Shown one piece after another: positions 8,909-21,311 of a stretch of 64,000 bases of DNA; positions within the stretch are counted from its first letter, which is position 1; each line of letters begins with the position of its first letter. A model generated the notes under the pieces. The model saw only the letters and a program-made list of their open reading frames with translations, was not told where the DNA came from and ran no database searches. The position numbers and the translations under genes are program-made. Where the stretch lies: positions 186,001 through 250,000 of the forward strand of contig NW_027469111.1 of NCBI RefSeq assembly GCF_051020765.1. Reading direction: 5' to 3'. Source of the DNA: Lasioglossum baleicum. Lineage: Eukaryota > Arthropoda > Insecta > Hymenoptera > Halictidae.

Positions 8909-9873
8909 ATGCATGCGCATAAGTTAAATTACCTGCATACCGCCGTTTCCACATACTGTGTGTTCATAACTGGCACTGGGAGTATCGCAGTGCCACCACT
9001 GCGAGGAGGCCCAGGACTCTGCGCGGCATACGCTGGAAGAATGTCCAGCGTGGTCGGCGCCGCGCAGAGACCTAAGGGGCGTTATTGGGATGGACCTCTC
9101 GTTGCCGGTCGTGGTCGAACACATGATCGGCAGCGAGACGTCAAGAGCAGCGTTTGCCTCCTTCTGCGAGATTGTGATAACGCAGAAGGAGGCAGCGGAA
9201 AGGGAGAGGGATGCCGGCCCCCTCTCCGCCAGGAGGCTAGCATCGGCGGGGCAACCCCGACGAGGCCGACGGCCCCCTGTAAGGGGCCGCAGACGTAATG
9301 GCGGCGGTGGTACTACTTAGTACTTCCACCGCCGCCAAGGGGGGCTGGCCGTTAAGGCGCCCCCGGGGTGGGCAGGTCGCGGGGGCGAGGTGGAGCAATA
9401 ATCCCCTTCCCCCCCTCTACAAAGATGCCACCTGCCGGTCGAACCCCCTCCTTTTATTTTATAATATTTCATTTTATTCTATATATATTTTATATTCTAT
9501 ATTATAAACTTTATCTTTATCTTTTAATCCCCTTTTTTTTGCCCCCCTTCTTATGTTTGTTGTGTTTTGTCCATTGTATTTATTTACTTATTATTATTTA
9601 TTTATTTATTGACTTTTATTTCATCTATTTTATCTATACACGTTTTCATTTATTGATTTTATCTTTTATTTTATCGTATTTTTAAGTTTTACGCGGGTCG
9701 ACCAGGGGGGCGGGACGGGGGGAGGGGACAGACGCGAGCCGGAACTCGCCTCTGTCCCCTCCTTGTCGCGTGCGGAAAAAAGTACAATGCAGCGTGTACG
9801 AGTATTTGCACATGTATAAAAATCGGATGTTGCGGTAACAAAAATTCTAAATTATACAGCACAAGTTGCAGCA
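8909..9873 (+). repeat. Satellite monomer M10 (965 bp, class I)
   Basis: RT remnant 8973..9320, class I. Markers TTTCCACATAC, GGAGTATCG, GGCGCCGC and GTCGAACAC (the last breaks the SalI palindrome). The spacer has AAACTTTATC and ends GTCGACCAGGGG, shared with M14. Confidence 0.95.
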
Positions 9874-10839
9874 ATGCATGCGCATAAGTTAAATAACCTG
9901 CATACAGCCGTTTCCTCAAACTGTGTGTTCATAAATGGCACTGGGAGGATCGCAGTGCCACCACTGCGAGGAGGCCCAGGACTCTGCGCGGCATACGCTG
10001 GAAGAATGTCCAGCGTGGTCGGCACCGCGCAGAGACCTAAGGGGCGTTATTGGGATGGACCTCTCGTTGCCGGTCGTGGTCGACCACATGATTGGCAGCG
10101 AGAGGTCAAGAGCAGCGTTTGCCTCCTTCGGCGAGATTGTGATAACGCTGAAGGAGGCAGCGGAGAGGGAGAGGGAAGCCGACCCGCTCTCCGCCAGGAG
10201 GCTAGCATCGGCGGGGCAACCCCGACGAGGCCGACGGCCCCCTGTAAGGGGCCGCAGACGTAATGGCGGCGGTGGTACTACTTAGTACTTCCACCGCCGC
10301 CAAGGGGTGTGGCCATTCAGGCGCCCCTGGGGTGGGCAGGTCGCGGGGGGCGAGGTGGAGCAATAATCCCCTCCCCCCCCTCTACAAAGATGAGACCTGC
10401 CGGTCGACCTCCCTCCTTTTATTTTTTAATATTTCATTTTGTTCTATATATATTTTATATTCTATATTATAAATTTTAACTTTATCTTTTAATCCCCTTT
10501 ATTTTGCCACCCCTTCTTATGTTTGTTGTGTTTTGTCCAGTATATTTATTTACTTATTATTATTTATTCATTTATTGACTTTTATTTTATCTATTTTATC
10601 TATACACGTTTTCATTTATTGATTTTATCTATTATTTTATCGTATTTTTAAGTTTTATGCGGGTCGACGTGGGTTGTGGGACGGTGGGAGGGTACAGACG
10701 CGAGCCGGAACTCGCCTCTGTCCCCTCCTTGTCGCGTGCGGAAAAAAATACAATGCAGCGTGTACGAGTATTTGCACATGTATAAAAATCGGATGGCGCG
10801 GTGACAAAAATTCTAAATTATACAGCACAAGTTGCAGCA
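9874..10839 (+). repeat. Satellite monomer M11 (966 bp, class I)
   Basis: RT remnant 9938..10285, class I; nearly identical to M15 in the remnant. The spacer ends GTGGGTTGTGGGACGGTGGG, shared with M16. Confidence 0.95.
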
Positions 10840-11804
10840 ATGCATGCGCATAAGTTAAATTACCTGCATACAGCCGTTTCCTCAAACTGTGTGTTCATAA
10901 CTGGCACTGGGAGGATCGCAGTGCCACCACTGCGAGGAGGCCCAGGACTCTGCGCGGCATACGCTGGAAGAATGTCCAGCTTGGTCGGCACCGCACAGAG
11001 ACCTAAGGGGCGTTATTGGTATGGACCTCTCGTTGCCGGTCGTGGTCGACCACATGATCGGCAGCGAGAGGTCAAGAGCAGCGTTTGCCTCCTTCTGCGA
11101 GATTGTGATAACGCAGAAGGAGGCAGCGGAAAGGGAGAGGGAAGCCGACCCGCTCTCCACCAGGAGGCTAGCATCGGCGGGGCAACCCCGACGAGGCCGA
11201 CGGCCCCCTGTAAGGGGCCGCAGACGTAATGGCGGCGGTGGGACTACTTAGTACTTCCACCGCCGCCAAGGGGGGCTGGCCGTTAAGGCGCCCCTGAGGT
11301 GGGCAGGTCGCGGGGGGCGTGGTGGAGCAATAATCCCCTCCCCCCTCTACAAAGATGAGACCTGCCGGTCGATCCCCCTCCTTCTATTTTATAATATTTC
11401 ATTTTATCCTATATACATTTTATATTCTATATTATAAATTTTATCTTTATCTTTTAATCCCCTTTATTTTGCCCCCTCTACTTATGTTTGTTGTGTTTTG
11501 TCCATTGTATTTATTTACTTATTATTATTTATTTATTTATTGACTTTTATTTTATCTATTTTATCTATACACGTTTTCATTTATTGATTTTATCTATTAT
11601 TTTATCGTATTTTTAAGTTTTATGCGGGTCGACGTGGGGGTTGGGACGGGGGGAGGGGACAGACGCGAGCCGGAACTCGCCTCTGTCCCCTCCTTGTCGC
11701 GTGCGGAAAAAAATGCAATGCAGCGTGTACGAGTATTTGCACATGTATAAAAATCGGATGGCGCGGTAACAAAAATTCTAAATTATACAGCACAAGTTGC
11801 AGCA
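10840..11804 (+). repeat. Satellite monomer M12 (965 bp, class I)
   Basis: RT remnant 10904..11251, class I, with CCAGCTTGG and CTCCACCAGG. Close to M17, M25 and M30. The leader has GCGGTGACA. Confidence 0.95.
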
Positions 11805-12697
11805 ATGCATGCGCATAAGTTAAATAACCTGCATACAGCCGTTTCCTCAAACTGTGTGTTCATAACTGGCACTGGGAGGATCGCAGTGCCACCACTGCGA
11901 GGAGGCCCAGGACTCTGCGCGGCATACGCTGGAAGAATGTCCAGCGTGGTCGGCACCGCGCAGAGACCTAAGGGGCGTTATTGGGATGGACCTCTCGTTG
12001 CCGGTCGTGGTCGACCACATGATCGGCAGCGAGAGGTCAAGAGCAGCGTTTGCCTCCTTCTGCGAGATTGTGATAACGCAGAAGGAGGCAGCGGAAAGGG
12101 AGAGGGAAGCCGACCCGCTCTCCGCCAGGAGGCTAGCATCGGCGGGGCAACCCCGACGAGGCCGACGGTCCCCTGTAAGGGGCCGCAGACGTAATGGCGG
12201 CGGTGGGACTACTTAGTACTTCCACCGCCGCCAAGGGGGGCTGGCCGTTAAGGCGCCCCTGAGGTGGGCAGGTCGCGGGGGGCGAGGTGGAGCAATAATC
12301 CCCTCCCCCCCTCTACAAAGATGAGACCTGCCGGTGGATCCCCCTCCTTTTATTTTATAATATTTCATTTTATCCTATATATATTTTATATTCTATATTA
12401 TAAATTTTATCTTTATCTTCTAATCCCCTTTATTTTGCCACCCCTTCTTATGTTTGTTGTGTTTTGTCCAGTATATTTATTTACTTATTATTATTTATTT
12501 ATTTATTGACTTTTATTTTATCTATTTTATCTATACACGTTTTCATTTATTGATTTCGCGAGCCGAAACTCGCCTCTGTCCCCTTCTTGTCGCGTGCGGA
12601 AAAAAATACAATGCAGCGTGTACGAGTATTTGCACATGTATAAAAATCGTATGGCGCGGTGACAAAAATTCTAAATTATACAGCACAAGTTGCAGCA
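11805..12697 (+). repeat. Satellite monomer M13 (893 bp, 72-bp deletion)
   Basis: RT remnant 11869..12216, class I, with GGTGGATCC in the trailer. The spacer lacks 72 bp at junction 12556/12557, removing the end of the A+T block, the G-rich stretch and the left hairpin arm. Same as M18 and M32. Confidence 0.95.
12556..12557 (+). other. 72-bp spacer deletion junction (first of three)
   Basis: TTGATTT is joined directly to CGCGAGCC. Compared with M46 (44198..44269 is the missing part), exactly 72 bp are gone: the end of the A+T block, the whole G-rich stretch and the left hairpin arm. No microhomology is visible at the join. The identical junction recurs at 17309/17310 and 30747/30748. Confidence 0.92.
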
Positions 12698-13661
12698 ATG
12701 CATGCGCATAAGTTAAATTACCTGCATACAGCCGTTTCCTCAAACTGTGTGTTCATAACTGGCACTGGGAGGATCGCAGTGCCACCACTGCGAGGAGGCC
12801 CAGGACTCTGCGCGGCATACGCTGGAAGAATGTCCAGCTTGGTCGGCACCGCACAGAGACCTAAGGGGCGTTATTGGTATGGACCTCTCGTTGCCGGTCG
12901 TGGTCGACCACATGATCGGCAGCGAGAGGTCAAGAGCAGCGTTTGCCTCCTTCTGCGAGATTGTGATAACGCAGAAGGAGGCAGCGGAAAGGGAGAGGGA
13001 AGCCGACCCGCTCTCCACCAGGAGGCTAGCATCGGCGGGGCAACCCCGACGAGGCCGACGGCCCCCTCTAAGGGGCCGCAGACGTAATGGCGGCGGTGGG
13101 ACTACTTAGTACTTCCACCGCCGCCAAGGGGGGCTGGCCGTTAAGGCGCCCCTGAGGTGGGCAGGTCGCGGGGGGCGAGGTGGAGCAATAATCCCCTCCC
13201 CCCTCTACAAAGATGAGACCTGCCGGTCGATCCCCCTCCTTTTATTTTATAATATTTCATTTTATTCTATATATATTTTATATTCTATATTATAAACTTT
13301 ATCTTTATCTTTTAATCCCCTTTTTTTTGCCCCCCTTCTTATGTTTGTTGTGTTTTGTCCATTGTATTTATTTACTTATTATTATTTATTTATTTATTGA
13401 CTTTTATTTCATCTATTTTATCTATACACGTTTTCATTTATTGATTTTATCTTTTATTTTATCGTATTTTTAAGTTTTACGCGGGTCGACCAGGGGGGCG
13501 GGACGGGGGGAGGGGACAGACGCGAGCCGGAACTCGCCTCTGTCCCCTCCTTGTCGCGTGCGGAAAAAAGTACAATGCAGCGTGTACGAGTATTTGCACA
13601 TGTATAAAAATCGGATGTTGCGGTAACAAAAATTCTAAATTATACAGCACAAGTTGCAGCA
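12698..13661 (+). repeat. Satellite monomer M14 (964 bp, class I)
   Basis: RT remnant 12762..13109, class I, CCAGCTTGG and CCCTCTAAGG type, close to M17 and M33. The spacer switches to the M10 type (AAACTTTATC, GTCGACCAGG, GATGTTGCGG). Confidence 0.95.
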
Positions 13662-14625
13662 ATGCATGCGCATAAGTTAAATAACCTGCATACAGCCGTT
13701 TCCTCAAACTGTGTGTTCATAAATGGCACTGGGAGGATCGCAGTGCCACCACTGCGAGGAGGCCCAGGACTCTGCGCGGCATACGCTGGAAGAATGTCCA
13801 GCGTGGTCGGCACCGCGCAGAGACCTAAGGGGCGTTATTGGGATGGACCTCTCGTTGCCGGTCGTGGTCGACCACATGATTGGCAGCGAGAGGTCAAGAG
13901 CAGCGTTTGCCTCCTTCGGCGAGATTGTGATAACGCTGAAGGAGGCAGCGGAGAGGGAGAGGGAAGCCGACCCGCTCTCCGCCAGGAGGCTAGCATCGGC
14001 GGGGCAACCCCGACGAGGCCGACGGCCCCCTGTAAGGGGCCGCAGACGTAATGGCGGCGGTGGTACTACTTAGTACTTCCACCGCCGCCAAGGGGTGTGG
14101 CCATTCAGGCGCCCCAGAGGTGGACAGGTCGCGGGGGGCGAGGTGGAGCAATAATCCCCTCCCCCCTCTACAAAGATGCGACCTGCCGGTCGACCCCCCT
14201 CCTTTTATTTTATAATATTTCATTTTATCCTATATATATTTTATATTCTATATTATAAATTTTATCTTTATCTATTATTCCCCTTTATTTTGCCACCCCT
14301 TCTTATGTTTGTTGTGTTTTGTCCATTGTATTTATTTACTTATTATTATTTATTTATTTATTGACTTTCATTTTATCTATTTTATCTATACACGTTTTCA
14401 TTTATTGATTTTATCTATTATTTTATCGTATTTTTAAGTTTTATGCGGGTCGACGTTGGGGGTGGGACGGGGGGAGGGGACAGACGCGAGCCGGAACTCG
14501 CCTCTGTCCCCTCCTTGTCGCGTGCGGAAAAAAATACAATGCAGCGTGTACGAGTATTTGCACATGTATAAAAATCGGATGGCGCGGTAACAAAAATTCT
14601 AAATTATACAGCACAAGTTGCAGCA
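13662..14625 (+). repeat. Satellite monomer M15 (964 bp, class I)
   Basis: RT remnant 13726..14073, class I; M11-like. The trailer has CCATTCAGGCGCCCCAGAGG and GATGCGACC. Spacer ends GTCGACGTTGGG. Confidence 0.95.
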
Positions 14626-15592
14626 ATGCATGCGCATAAGTTAAATTACCTACATACCGCCGTTTCCTCAAACTGTGTGTTCATATCTGGCACTGGGAGG
14701 ATCGCAGTGCCACCACTGCGAGGAGGCCCAGGGCTCTGCGCGGCATACGCTGGAAGAATGTCCAGCGTGGTCGGCACCGCACAGAGACCTAAGGGGCGTT
14801 ATTGGTATGGACCTCTCGTTGCCGGTCGTGGTCGACCACATGATCGGCAGCGAGAGGTCAAGAGCAGCGTTTGCCTCCTTCTGCGAGATTGTGATAACGC
14901 AGAAGGAGGCAGCGGAAAGGGAGAGGGATGCCGGCCCCCTCTCCGCCAGGAGGTTAGCATCGGCGGGGCAACCCCGACGAGGCCGACGGCCCCCTGTAAG
15001 GGGCCGCAGACGTAATGGCGGCGGTGGGACTACTTAGTACTTCCACCGCCGCCAAGGGGGGCTGGCCGTTAAGGCGCCCCTGGGGTGGGCAGGTCGCGGG
15101 GGGCGAGGTGGAGCAATAATCCCCTCCCCCCCCTCTACAAAGATGAGACCTGCCGGTCGACCTCCCTCCTTTTATTTTTTAATATTTCATTTTGTTCTAT
15201 ATATATTTTATATTCTATATTATAAATTTTAACTTTATCTTTTAATCCCCTTTATTTTGCCACCCCTTCTTATGTTTGTTGTGTTTTGTCCAGTATATTT
15301 ATTTACTTATTATTATTTATTTATTTATTGACTTTTATTTTATCTATTTTATCTATACACGTTTTCATTTATTGATTTTATCTATTATTTTATCGTATTT
15401 TTAAGTTTTATGCGGGTCGACGTGGGTTGTGGGACGGTGGGAGGGTACAGACGCGAGCCGGAACTCGCCTCTGTCCCCTCCTTGTCGCGTGCGGAAAAAA
15501 ATACAATGCAGCGTGTACGAGTATTTGCACATGTATAAAAATCGGATGGCGCGGTGACAAAAATTCTAAATTATACAGCACAAGTTGCAGCA
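14626..15592 (+). repeat. Satellite monomer M16 (967 bp, class I)
   Basis: RT remnant 14690..15037, class I, extended upstream to a GTG at 14675 because CATATCTGG replaces the in-frame stop of CATAACTGG. The 5' part matches M21 and M26; the spacer matches M11. Confidence 0.95.
14675..15037 (+). pseudogene. Longest open class I RT C-terminal remnant (monomer M16)
   Basis: CATATCTGG replaces CATAACTGG, removing an in-frame TAA, so the frame extends upstream to a GTG at 14675 (120 codons). The zinc knuckle is C12, C15, H24, C29. The extension is only five codons and does not resemble more RT sequence. Similar extended frames occur in M20-M24, M26-M29, M31, M57, M62, M64 and M66. Confidence 0.75.
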
Positions 15593-16557
15593 ATGCATGC
15601 GCATAAGTTAAATTACCTGCATACAGCCGTTTCCTCAAACTGTGTGTTCATAACTGGCACTGGGAGGATCGCAGTGCCACCACTGCGAGGAGGCCGAGGA
15701 CTCTGCGCGGCATACGCTGGAAGAATGTCCAGCTTGGTCGGCACCGCACAGAGACCTAAGGGGCGTTATTGGTATGGACCTCTCGTTGCCGGTCGTGGTC
15801 GACCACATGATCGGCAGCGAGAGGTCAAGAGCAGCGTTTGCCTCCTTCTGCGAGATTGTGATAACGCAGAAGGAGGCAGCGGAAAGGGAGAGGGAAGCCG
15901 ACCCGCTCTCCACCAGGAGGCTAGCATCGGCGGGGCAACCCCGACGAGGCCGACGGCCCCCTCTAAGGGGCCGCAGACGTAATGGCGGCGGTGGGACTAC
16001 TTAGTACTTCCACCGCCGCCAAGGGGGGCTGGCCGTTAAGGCGCCCCTGAGGTGGGCAGGTCGCGGGGGGCGAGGTGGAGCAATAATCCCCTCCCCCCTC
16101 TACAAAGATGAGACCTGCCGGTCGATCCCCCTCCTTTTATTTTATAATATTTCATTTTATCCTATATACATTTTATATTCTATATTATAAATTTTATCTT
16201 TATCTTTTAATCCCCTTTATTTTGCCCCCTCTTCTTATGTTTGTTGTGTTTTGTCCATTGTATTTATTTACTTATTATTATTTATTTATTTATTGACTTT
16301 TATTTTATCTATTTTATCTATACACGTTTTCATTTATTGATTTTATCTATTATTTTATCGTATTTTTAAGTTTTATGCGGGTCGACGTGGGGGTTGGGAC
16401 GGGGGGAGGGGACAGACGCGAGCCGGAACTCGCCTCTGTCCCCTCCTTGTCGCGTGCGGAAAAAAATGCAATGCAGCGTGTACGAGTATTTGCACATGTA
16501 TAAAAATCGGATGGCGCGGTAACAAAAATTCTAAATTATACAGCACAAGTTGCAGCA
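15593..16557 (+). repeat. Satellite monomer M17 (965 bp, class I)
   Basis: RT remnant 15657..16004, class I; M12/M14-like with a private GGCCGAGG. M17-M18 repeat the order of M12-M13 at a distance of 4753 bp. Confidence 0.95.
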
Positions 16558-17450
16558 ATGCATGCGCATAAGTTAAATAACCTGCATACAGCCGTTTCCT
16601 CAAACTGTGTGTTCATAACTGGCACTGGGAGGATCGCAGTGCCACCACTGCGAGGAGGCCCAGGACTCTGCGCGGCATACGCTGGAAGAATGTCCAGCGT
16701 GGTCGGCACCGCGCAGAGACCTAAGGGGCGTTATTGGGATGGACCTCTCGTTGCCGGTCGTGGTCGACCACATGATCGGCAGCGAGAGGTCAAGAGCAGC
16801 GTTTGCCTCCTTCTGCGAGATTGTGATAACGCAGAAGGAGGCAGCGGAAAGGGAGAGGGAAGCCGACCCGCTCTCCGCCAGGAGGCTAGCATCGGCGGGG
16901 CAACCCCGACGAGGCCGACGGTCCCCTGTAAGGGGCCGCAGACGTAATGGCGGCGGTGGGACTACTTAGTACTTCCACCGCCGCCAAGGGGGGCTGGCCG
17001 TTAAGGCGCCCCTGAGGTGGGCAGGTCGCGGGGGGCGAGGTGGAGCAATAATCCCCTCCCCCCCTCTACAAAGATGAGACCTGCCGGTGGATCCCCCTCC
17101 TTTTATTTTATAATATTTCATTTTATCCTATATATATTTTATATTCTATATTATAAATTTTATCTTTATCTTCTAATCCCCTTTATTTTGCCACCCCTTC
17201 TTATGTTTGTTGTGTTTTGTCCAGTATATTTATTTACTTATTATTATTTATTTATTTATTGACTTTTATTTTATCTATTTTATCTATACACGTTTTCATT
17301 TATTGATTTCGCGAGCCGAAACTCGCCTCTGTCCCCTTCTTGTCGCGTGCGGAAAAAAATACAATGCAGCGTGTACGAGTATTTGCACATGTATAAAAAT
17401 CGTATGGCGCGGTGACAAAAATTCTAAATTATACAGCACAAGTTGCAGCA
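16558..17450 (+). repeat. Satellite monomer M18 (893 bp, 72-bp deletion)
   Basis: RT remnant 16622..16969, class I. Deletion junction 17309/17310, identical to M13 and M32. Confidence 0.95.
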
Positions 17451-18416
17451 ATGCATGCGCATAAGTTAAATAACCTGCATACAGCCGTTTCCTCAAACTG
17501 TGTGTTCATAACTGGCACTGGGAGGATCGCAGTGCCACCACTGCGAGGAGGCCCAGGACTCTGCGCGGCATACGCTGGAAGAATGTCCAGCGTGGTCGGC
17601 ACCGCGCAGAGACCTAAGGGGCGTTATTGGGATGGACCTCTCGTTGCCGGTCGTGGTCGACCACATGATCGGCAGCGAGAGGTCAAGAGCAGCGTTTGCC
17701 TCCTTCTGCGAGATTGTGATAACGCAGAAGGAGGCAGCGGAAAGGGAGAGGGAAGCCGACCCCCTCTCCGCCAGGTGGTTAGCATCGGTGGGGCCAACCT
17801 CGACGAGGTCGACGGCCCCCTGTAAGGGGCCGCAGACGTAATGGCGGCGGTGGGACTACTTAGTACTTCCACCGCCGCCAAGGGGGACTGGCCGTTAAGG
17901 CGCCCCCGGCGTGGGCAGGTCGCGGGAGGCGAGGTGGAGCAATAATCCCCTCCCCCCCTCTACAAAGATGAGACCTGCCGGTCGACCCCCCTCCTTTTAT
18001 TTTATAATATTTCAATTTATCCTATATATATTTTATATTCTATATTATAAATTTTATCTTTATCTTTTAATCCCCTTTATTTTGCCCCCCTTCTTATGTT
18101 TGTTGTGTTTTGTCCATTGTATTTATTTACTTATTATTATTTATTTATTTATTGACTTTTATTTTATCTATTTTATCTATACACGTTTTCATTTATTGAT
18201 TTTATCTATTATTTTATTGTATTTTTAAGTTTTATGCGGGTCGACGTGGGGGGTGGGACGGGGGGAGGGGACAGACGCGAGCCGGAACTCGCCTCTGTCC
18301 CCTCCTTGTCGCGTGCGGAAAAAAATACAATGCAGCGTGTACGAGTATTTGCACATGTATAAAAATCGGATGGCGCGGTTACAAAAATTCTAAATTATAC
18401 AGCACAAGTTGCAGCA
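17451..18416 (+). repeat. Satellite monomer M19 (966 bp, class II)
   Basis: RT remnant 17515..17841. The 5' part is M13-like (AAATAACC, TTGGGATGG); the 3' part is class II with a CCGGCGTGGG trailer, so it is a mosaic. Confidence 0.95.
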
Positions 18417-19382
18417 ATGCATGCGCATAAGTTAAATTACCTGCATACAGCCGTTTCCTCAAACTGTGTGCTCATATCTGGCACTGGGAGGATCGCAGTG
18501 CCACCACTGCGAGGAGGCCCAGGACTCTGCGCGGCATACGCTGGAAGAATGTCCAGCGTGGTCGGCACCGCACAGAGACCTAAGGGGCGTTATTGGGATG
18601 GACCTCTCGTTGCCGGTCGTGGTCGACCACATGATCGGCAGCGAGAGGTCAAGAGCAGCGTTTGCCTCCTTCTGCGAGATTGTGATAACGCAGAAGGAGG
18701 CAGCGGAAAGGGAGAGGGAAGACGACCCCCTCTCCGCCAGGAGGTTAGCATCGGCGGGGCAACCCCGACGAGGCCGACGGCCCCCTGTAAGGGGCCGCAG
18801 ACGTAATGGCGGCGGTGGGACTACTTAATACTTCCACCGCCGCCAAGGGGGGCTGGCCGTTAAGGCGCCCCCGGCGTGGGCGGGTCGCGGGAGGCGAGGT
18901 GGAGCAATAATCCCCTCCCCCCCTCTACAAAGATGAGACCTGCCGGTCGACCCCCCTCCTTTTATTTTATAATATTTCATTTTATCCTATATATATTTTA
19001 TATTCTATATTATAAATTTTATCTTTATCTTTTAATCCCCTTTATTTTGCCACCCCTTCTTATGTTTGTTGTGTTTTGTCCATTGTATTTATTTACTTAT
19101 TATTATTTATTTATTTATTGACTTTTATTTTATCTATTTTATCTATACACGTTTTCATTTATTGATTTTATCTATTATTTTATTGTATTTTTAAGTTTTA
19201 TGCGGGTCGACGTGGGGGGTGGGACGGGGGGAGGGGACAGACGCGAGCCGGAACTCGCCTCTGTCCCCTCCTTGTCGCGTGCGGAAAAAAATACAATGCA
19301 CCGTGTACGAGTATTTGCACATGTATAAAAATCGGATGGCGCGGTAACAAAAATTCTAAATTATACAGCACAAGTTGCAGCA
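18417..19382 (+). repeat. Satellite monomer M20 (966 bp, class I, TAA stop)
   Basis: RT remnant 18481..18828, class I, with GTGCTCATATC and GAAGACGAC. The stop in the hairpin loop is TAA rather than TAG. Close to M22 and M27. Confidence 0.95.
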
Positions 19383-20347
19383 ATGCATGCGCATAAGTTA
19401 AATTACCTACATACCGCCGTTTCCTCAAACTGTGTGTTCATATCTGGCACTGGGAGGATCGCAGTGCCACCACTGCGAGGAGGCCCAGGGCTCTGCGCGG
19501 CATACGCTGGAAGAATGTCCAGCGTGGTCGGCACCGCACAGAGACCTAAGGGGCGTTATTGGGATGGACCTCTCGTTGCCGGTCGTGGTCGACCACATGA
19601 TCGGCAGCGAGAGGTCAAGAGCAGCGTTTGCCTCCTTCTGCGAGATTGTGATAACGCAGAAGGAGGCAGCGGAAAGGGAGAGGGAAGCCGGCCCCCTCTC
19701 CGCCAGGTGGTTAGCATCGGTGGGGCCAACCTCGACGAGGTCGACGGCCCCCTGTAAGGGGCCGCAGACGTAATGGCGGCGGTGGGACTACTTAGTACTT
19801 CCACCGCCGCCAAGGGGGACTGGCCGTTAAGGCGCCCCCGGCGTGGGCAGGTCGCGGGAGGCGAGGTGGAGCAATAATCCCCTCCCCCCCTCTACAAAGA
19901 TGAGACCTGCCGGTCGACCCCCCTCCTTTTATTTTATAATATTTCATTTTATCCTATATATATTTTATATTCTATATTATAAATTTTATCTTTATCTTTT
20001 AATCCCCTTTATTTTGCCCCACTTCTTATGTTTGTTGTGTTTTGTCCAGTATAATTATTTATTTATTATTATTTATTTATTTATTGACTTTTATTTTATC
20101 TATTTTATCTATACACGTTTTCATTTATTGATTTTATCTATTATTTTATCGTATTTTTAGTTTTATGCGGGCCGACCTGGGGGGCGGGACGGGGGGAGGG
20201 GACAGACGCGAGCCGGAACTCGCCTCTGTCCCCTCCTTGTCGCGTGCGGAAAAAAATACAATGCAGCGTGTACGAGTATTTGCACATGTATAAAAATCGG
20301 ATGGCGCGGTAACAAAAATTCTAAATTATACAGCACAAGTTGCAGCA
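19383..20347 (+). repeat. Satellite monomer M21 (965 bp, class II)
   Basis: RT remnant 19447..19773, class II. First unit of the five-monomer block; counterpart M26, 4823 bp downstream. Spacer end GTATTTTTAGTTTTATGCGGGCC. Confidence 0.95.
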
Positions 20348-21311
20348 ATGCATGCGCATAAGTTAAATTACCTGCATACAGCCGTTTCCTCAAACTGTGT
20401 GCTCATATCTGGCACTGGGAGGATCGCAGTGCCACCACTGCGAGGAGGCCCAGGACTCTGCGCGGCATACGCTGGAAGAATGTCCAGCGTGGTCGGCACC
20501 GCACAGAGACCTAAGGGGCGTTATTGGGATGGACCTCTCGTTGCCGGTCGTGGTCGACCACATGATCGGCAGCGAGAGGTCAAGAGCAGCGTTTGCCTCC
20601 TTCTGCGAGATTGTGATAACGCAGAAGGAGGCAGCGGAAAGGGAGAGGGAAGACGACCCCCTCTCCGCCAGGAGGTTAGCATCGGCGGGGCAACCCCGAC
20701 GAGGCCGACGGCCCCCTGTAAGGGGCCGCAGACGTAATGGCGGCGGTGGGACTACTTAATACTTCCACCGCCGCCAAGGGGGGCTGGCCGTTAAGGCGCC
20801 CCCGGCGTGGGCGGGTCGCGGGAGGCGAGGTGGAGCAATAATCCCCTCCCCCCTCTACAAAGATGAGACCTGCCGGTCGACCCCCCTCCTTTTATTTTAT
20901 AATATTTCATTTTATCCTATATATATTTTATATTCTATATTATAAATTTTATCTTTATCTTTTAATCCCCTTTATTTTGCCCCACTTCTTATGTTTGTTG
21001 TGTTTTGTCCATTGTATTTATTTACTTATTATTATTTATTTATTTATTGACTTTTATTTTATCTATTTTATCTATACACGTTTTCATTTATTGATTTTAT
21101 CTATTATTTTATTGTATTTTTAAGTTTTATGCGGGTCGACGTGGGGGGTGGGACGGGGGGAGGGGACAGACGCGAGCCGGAACTCGCCTCTGTCCCCTCC
21201 TTGTCGCGTGCGGAAAAAAATACAATGCACCGTGTACGAGTATTTGCACATGTATAAAAATCGGATGGCGCGGTTACAAAAATTCTAAATTATACAGCAC
21301 AAGTTGCAGCA
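20348..21311 (+). repeat. Satellite monomer M22 (964 bp, class I, TAA stop)
   Basis: RT remnant 20412..20759, class I. Counterpart M27; also close to M20. Confidence 0.95.

Larger units (their letters stand above)
10840..12697 (+). repeat. Two-monomer segment M12-M13, duplicated at 15593..17450
   Basis: M12-M13 and M17-M18 share markers in the same order, including the 72-bp deletion and the GTGGGTTGTGGG spacer just upstream, at a distance of 4753 bp (four normal units plus one 893-bp unit). Beyond the segment the arrays diverge. M32-M33 repeat M13-M14. Confidence 0.8.
15593..17450 (+). repeat. Second copy of segment M12-M13 (M17-M18)
   Basis: Differs from 10840..12697 by few changes (e.g. 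GGCCGAGG at 15692 and CCCTCTAAGG near 15960). Confidence 0.8.

Noticed and set aside
10882..11160. Minus-strand 92-codon frame in CCAGCTTGG-type monomers
   Set aside because: Antisense of the RT remnant; open only in monomers with CTCCACC. No independent support.
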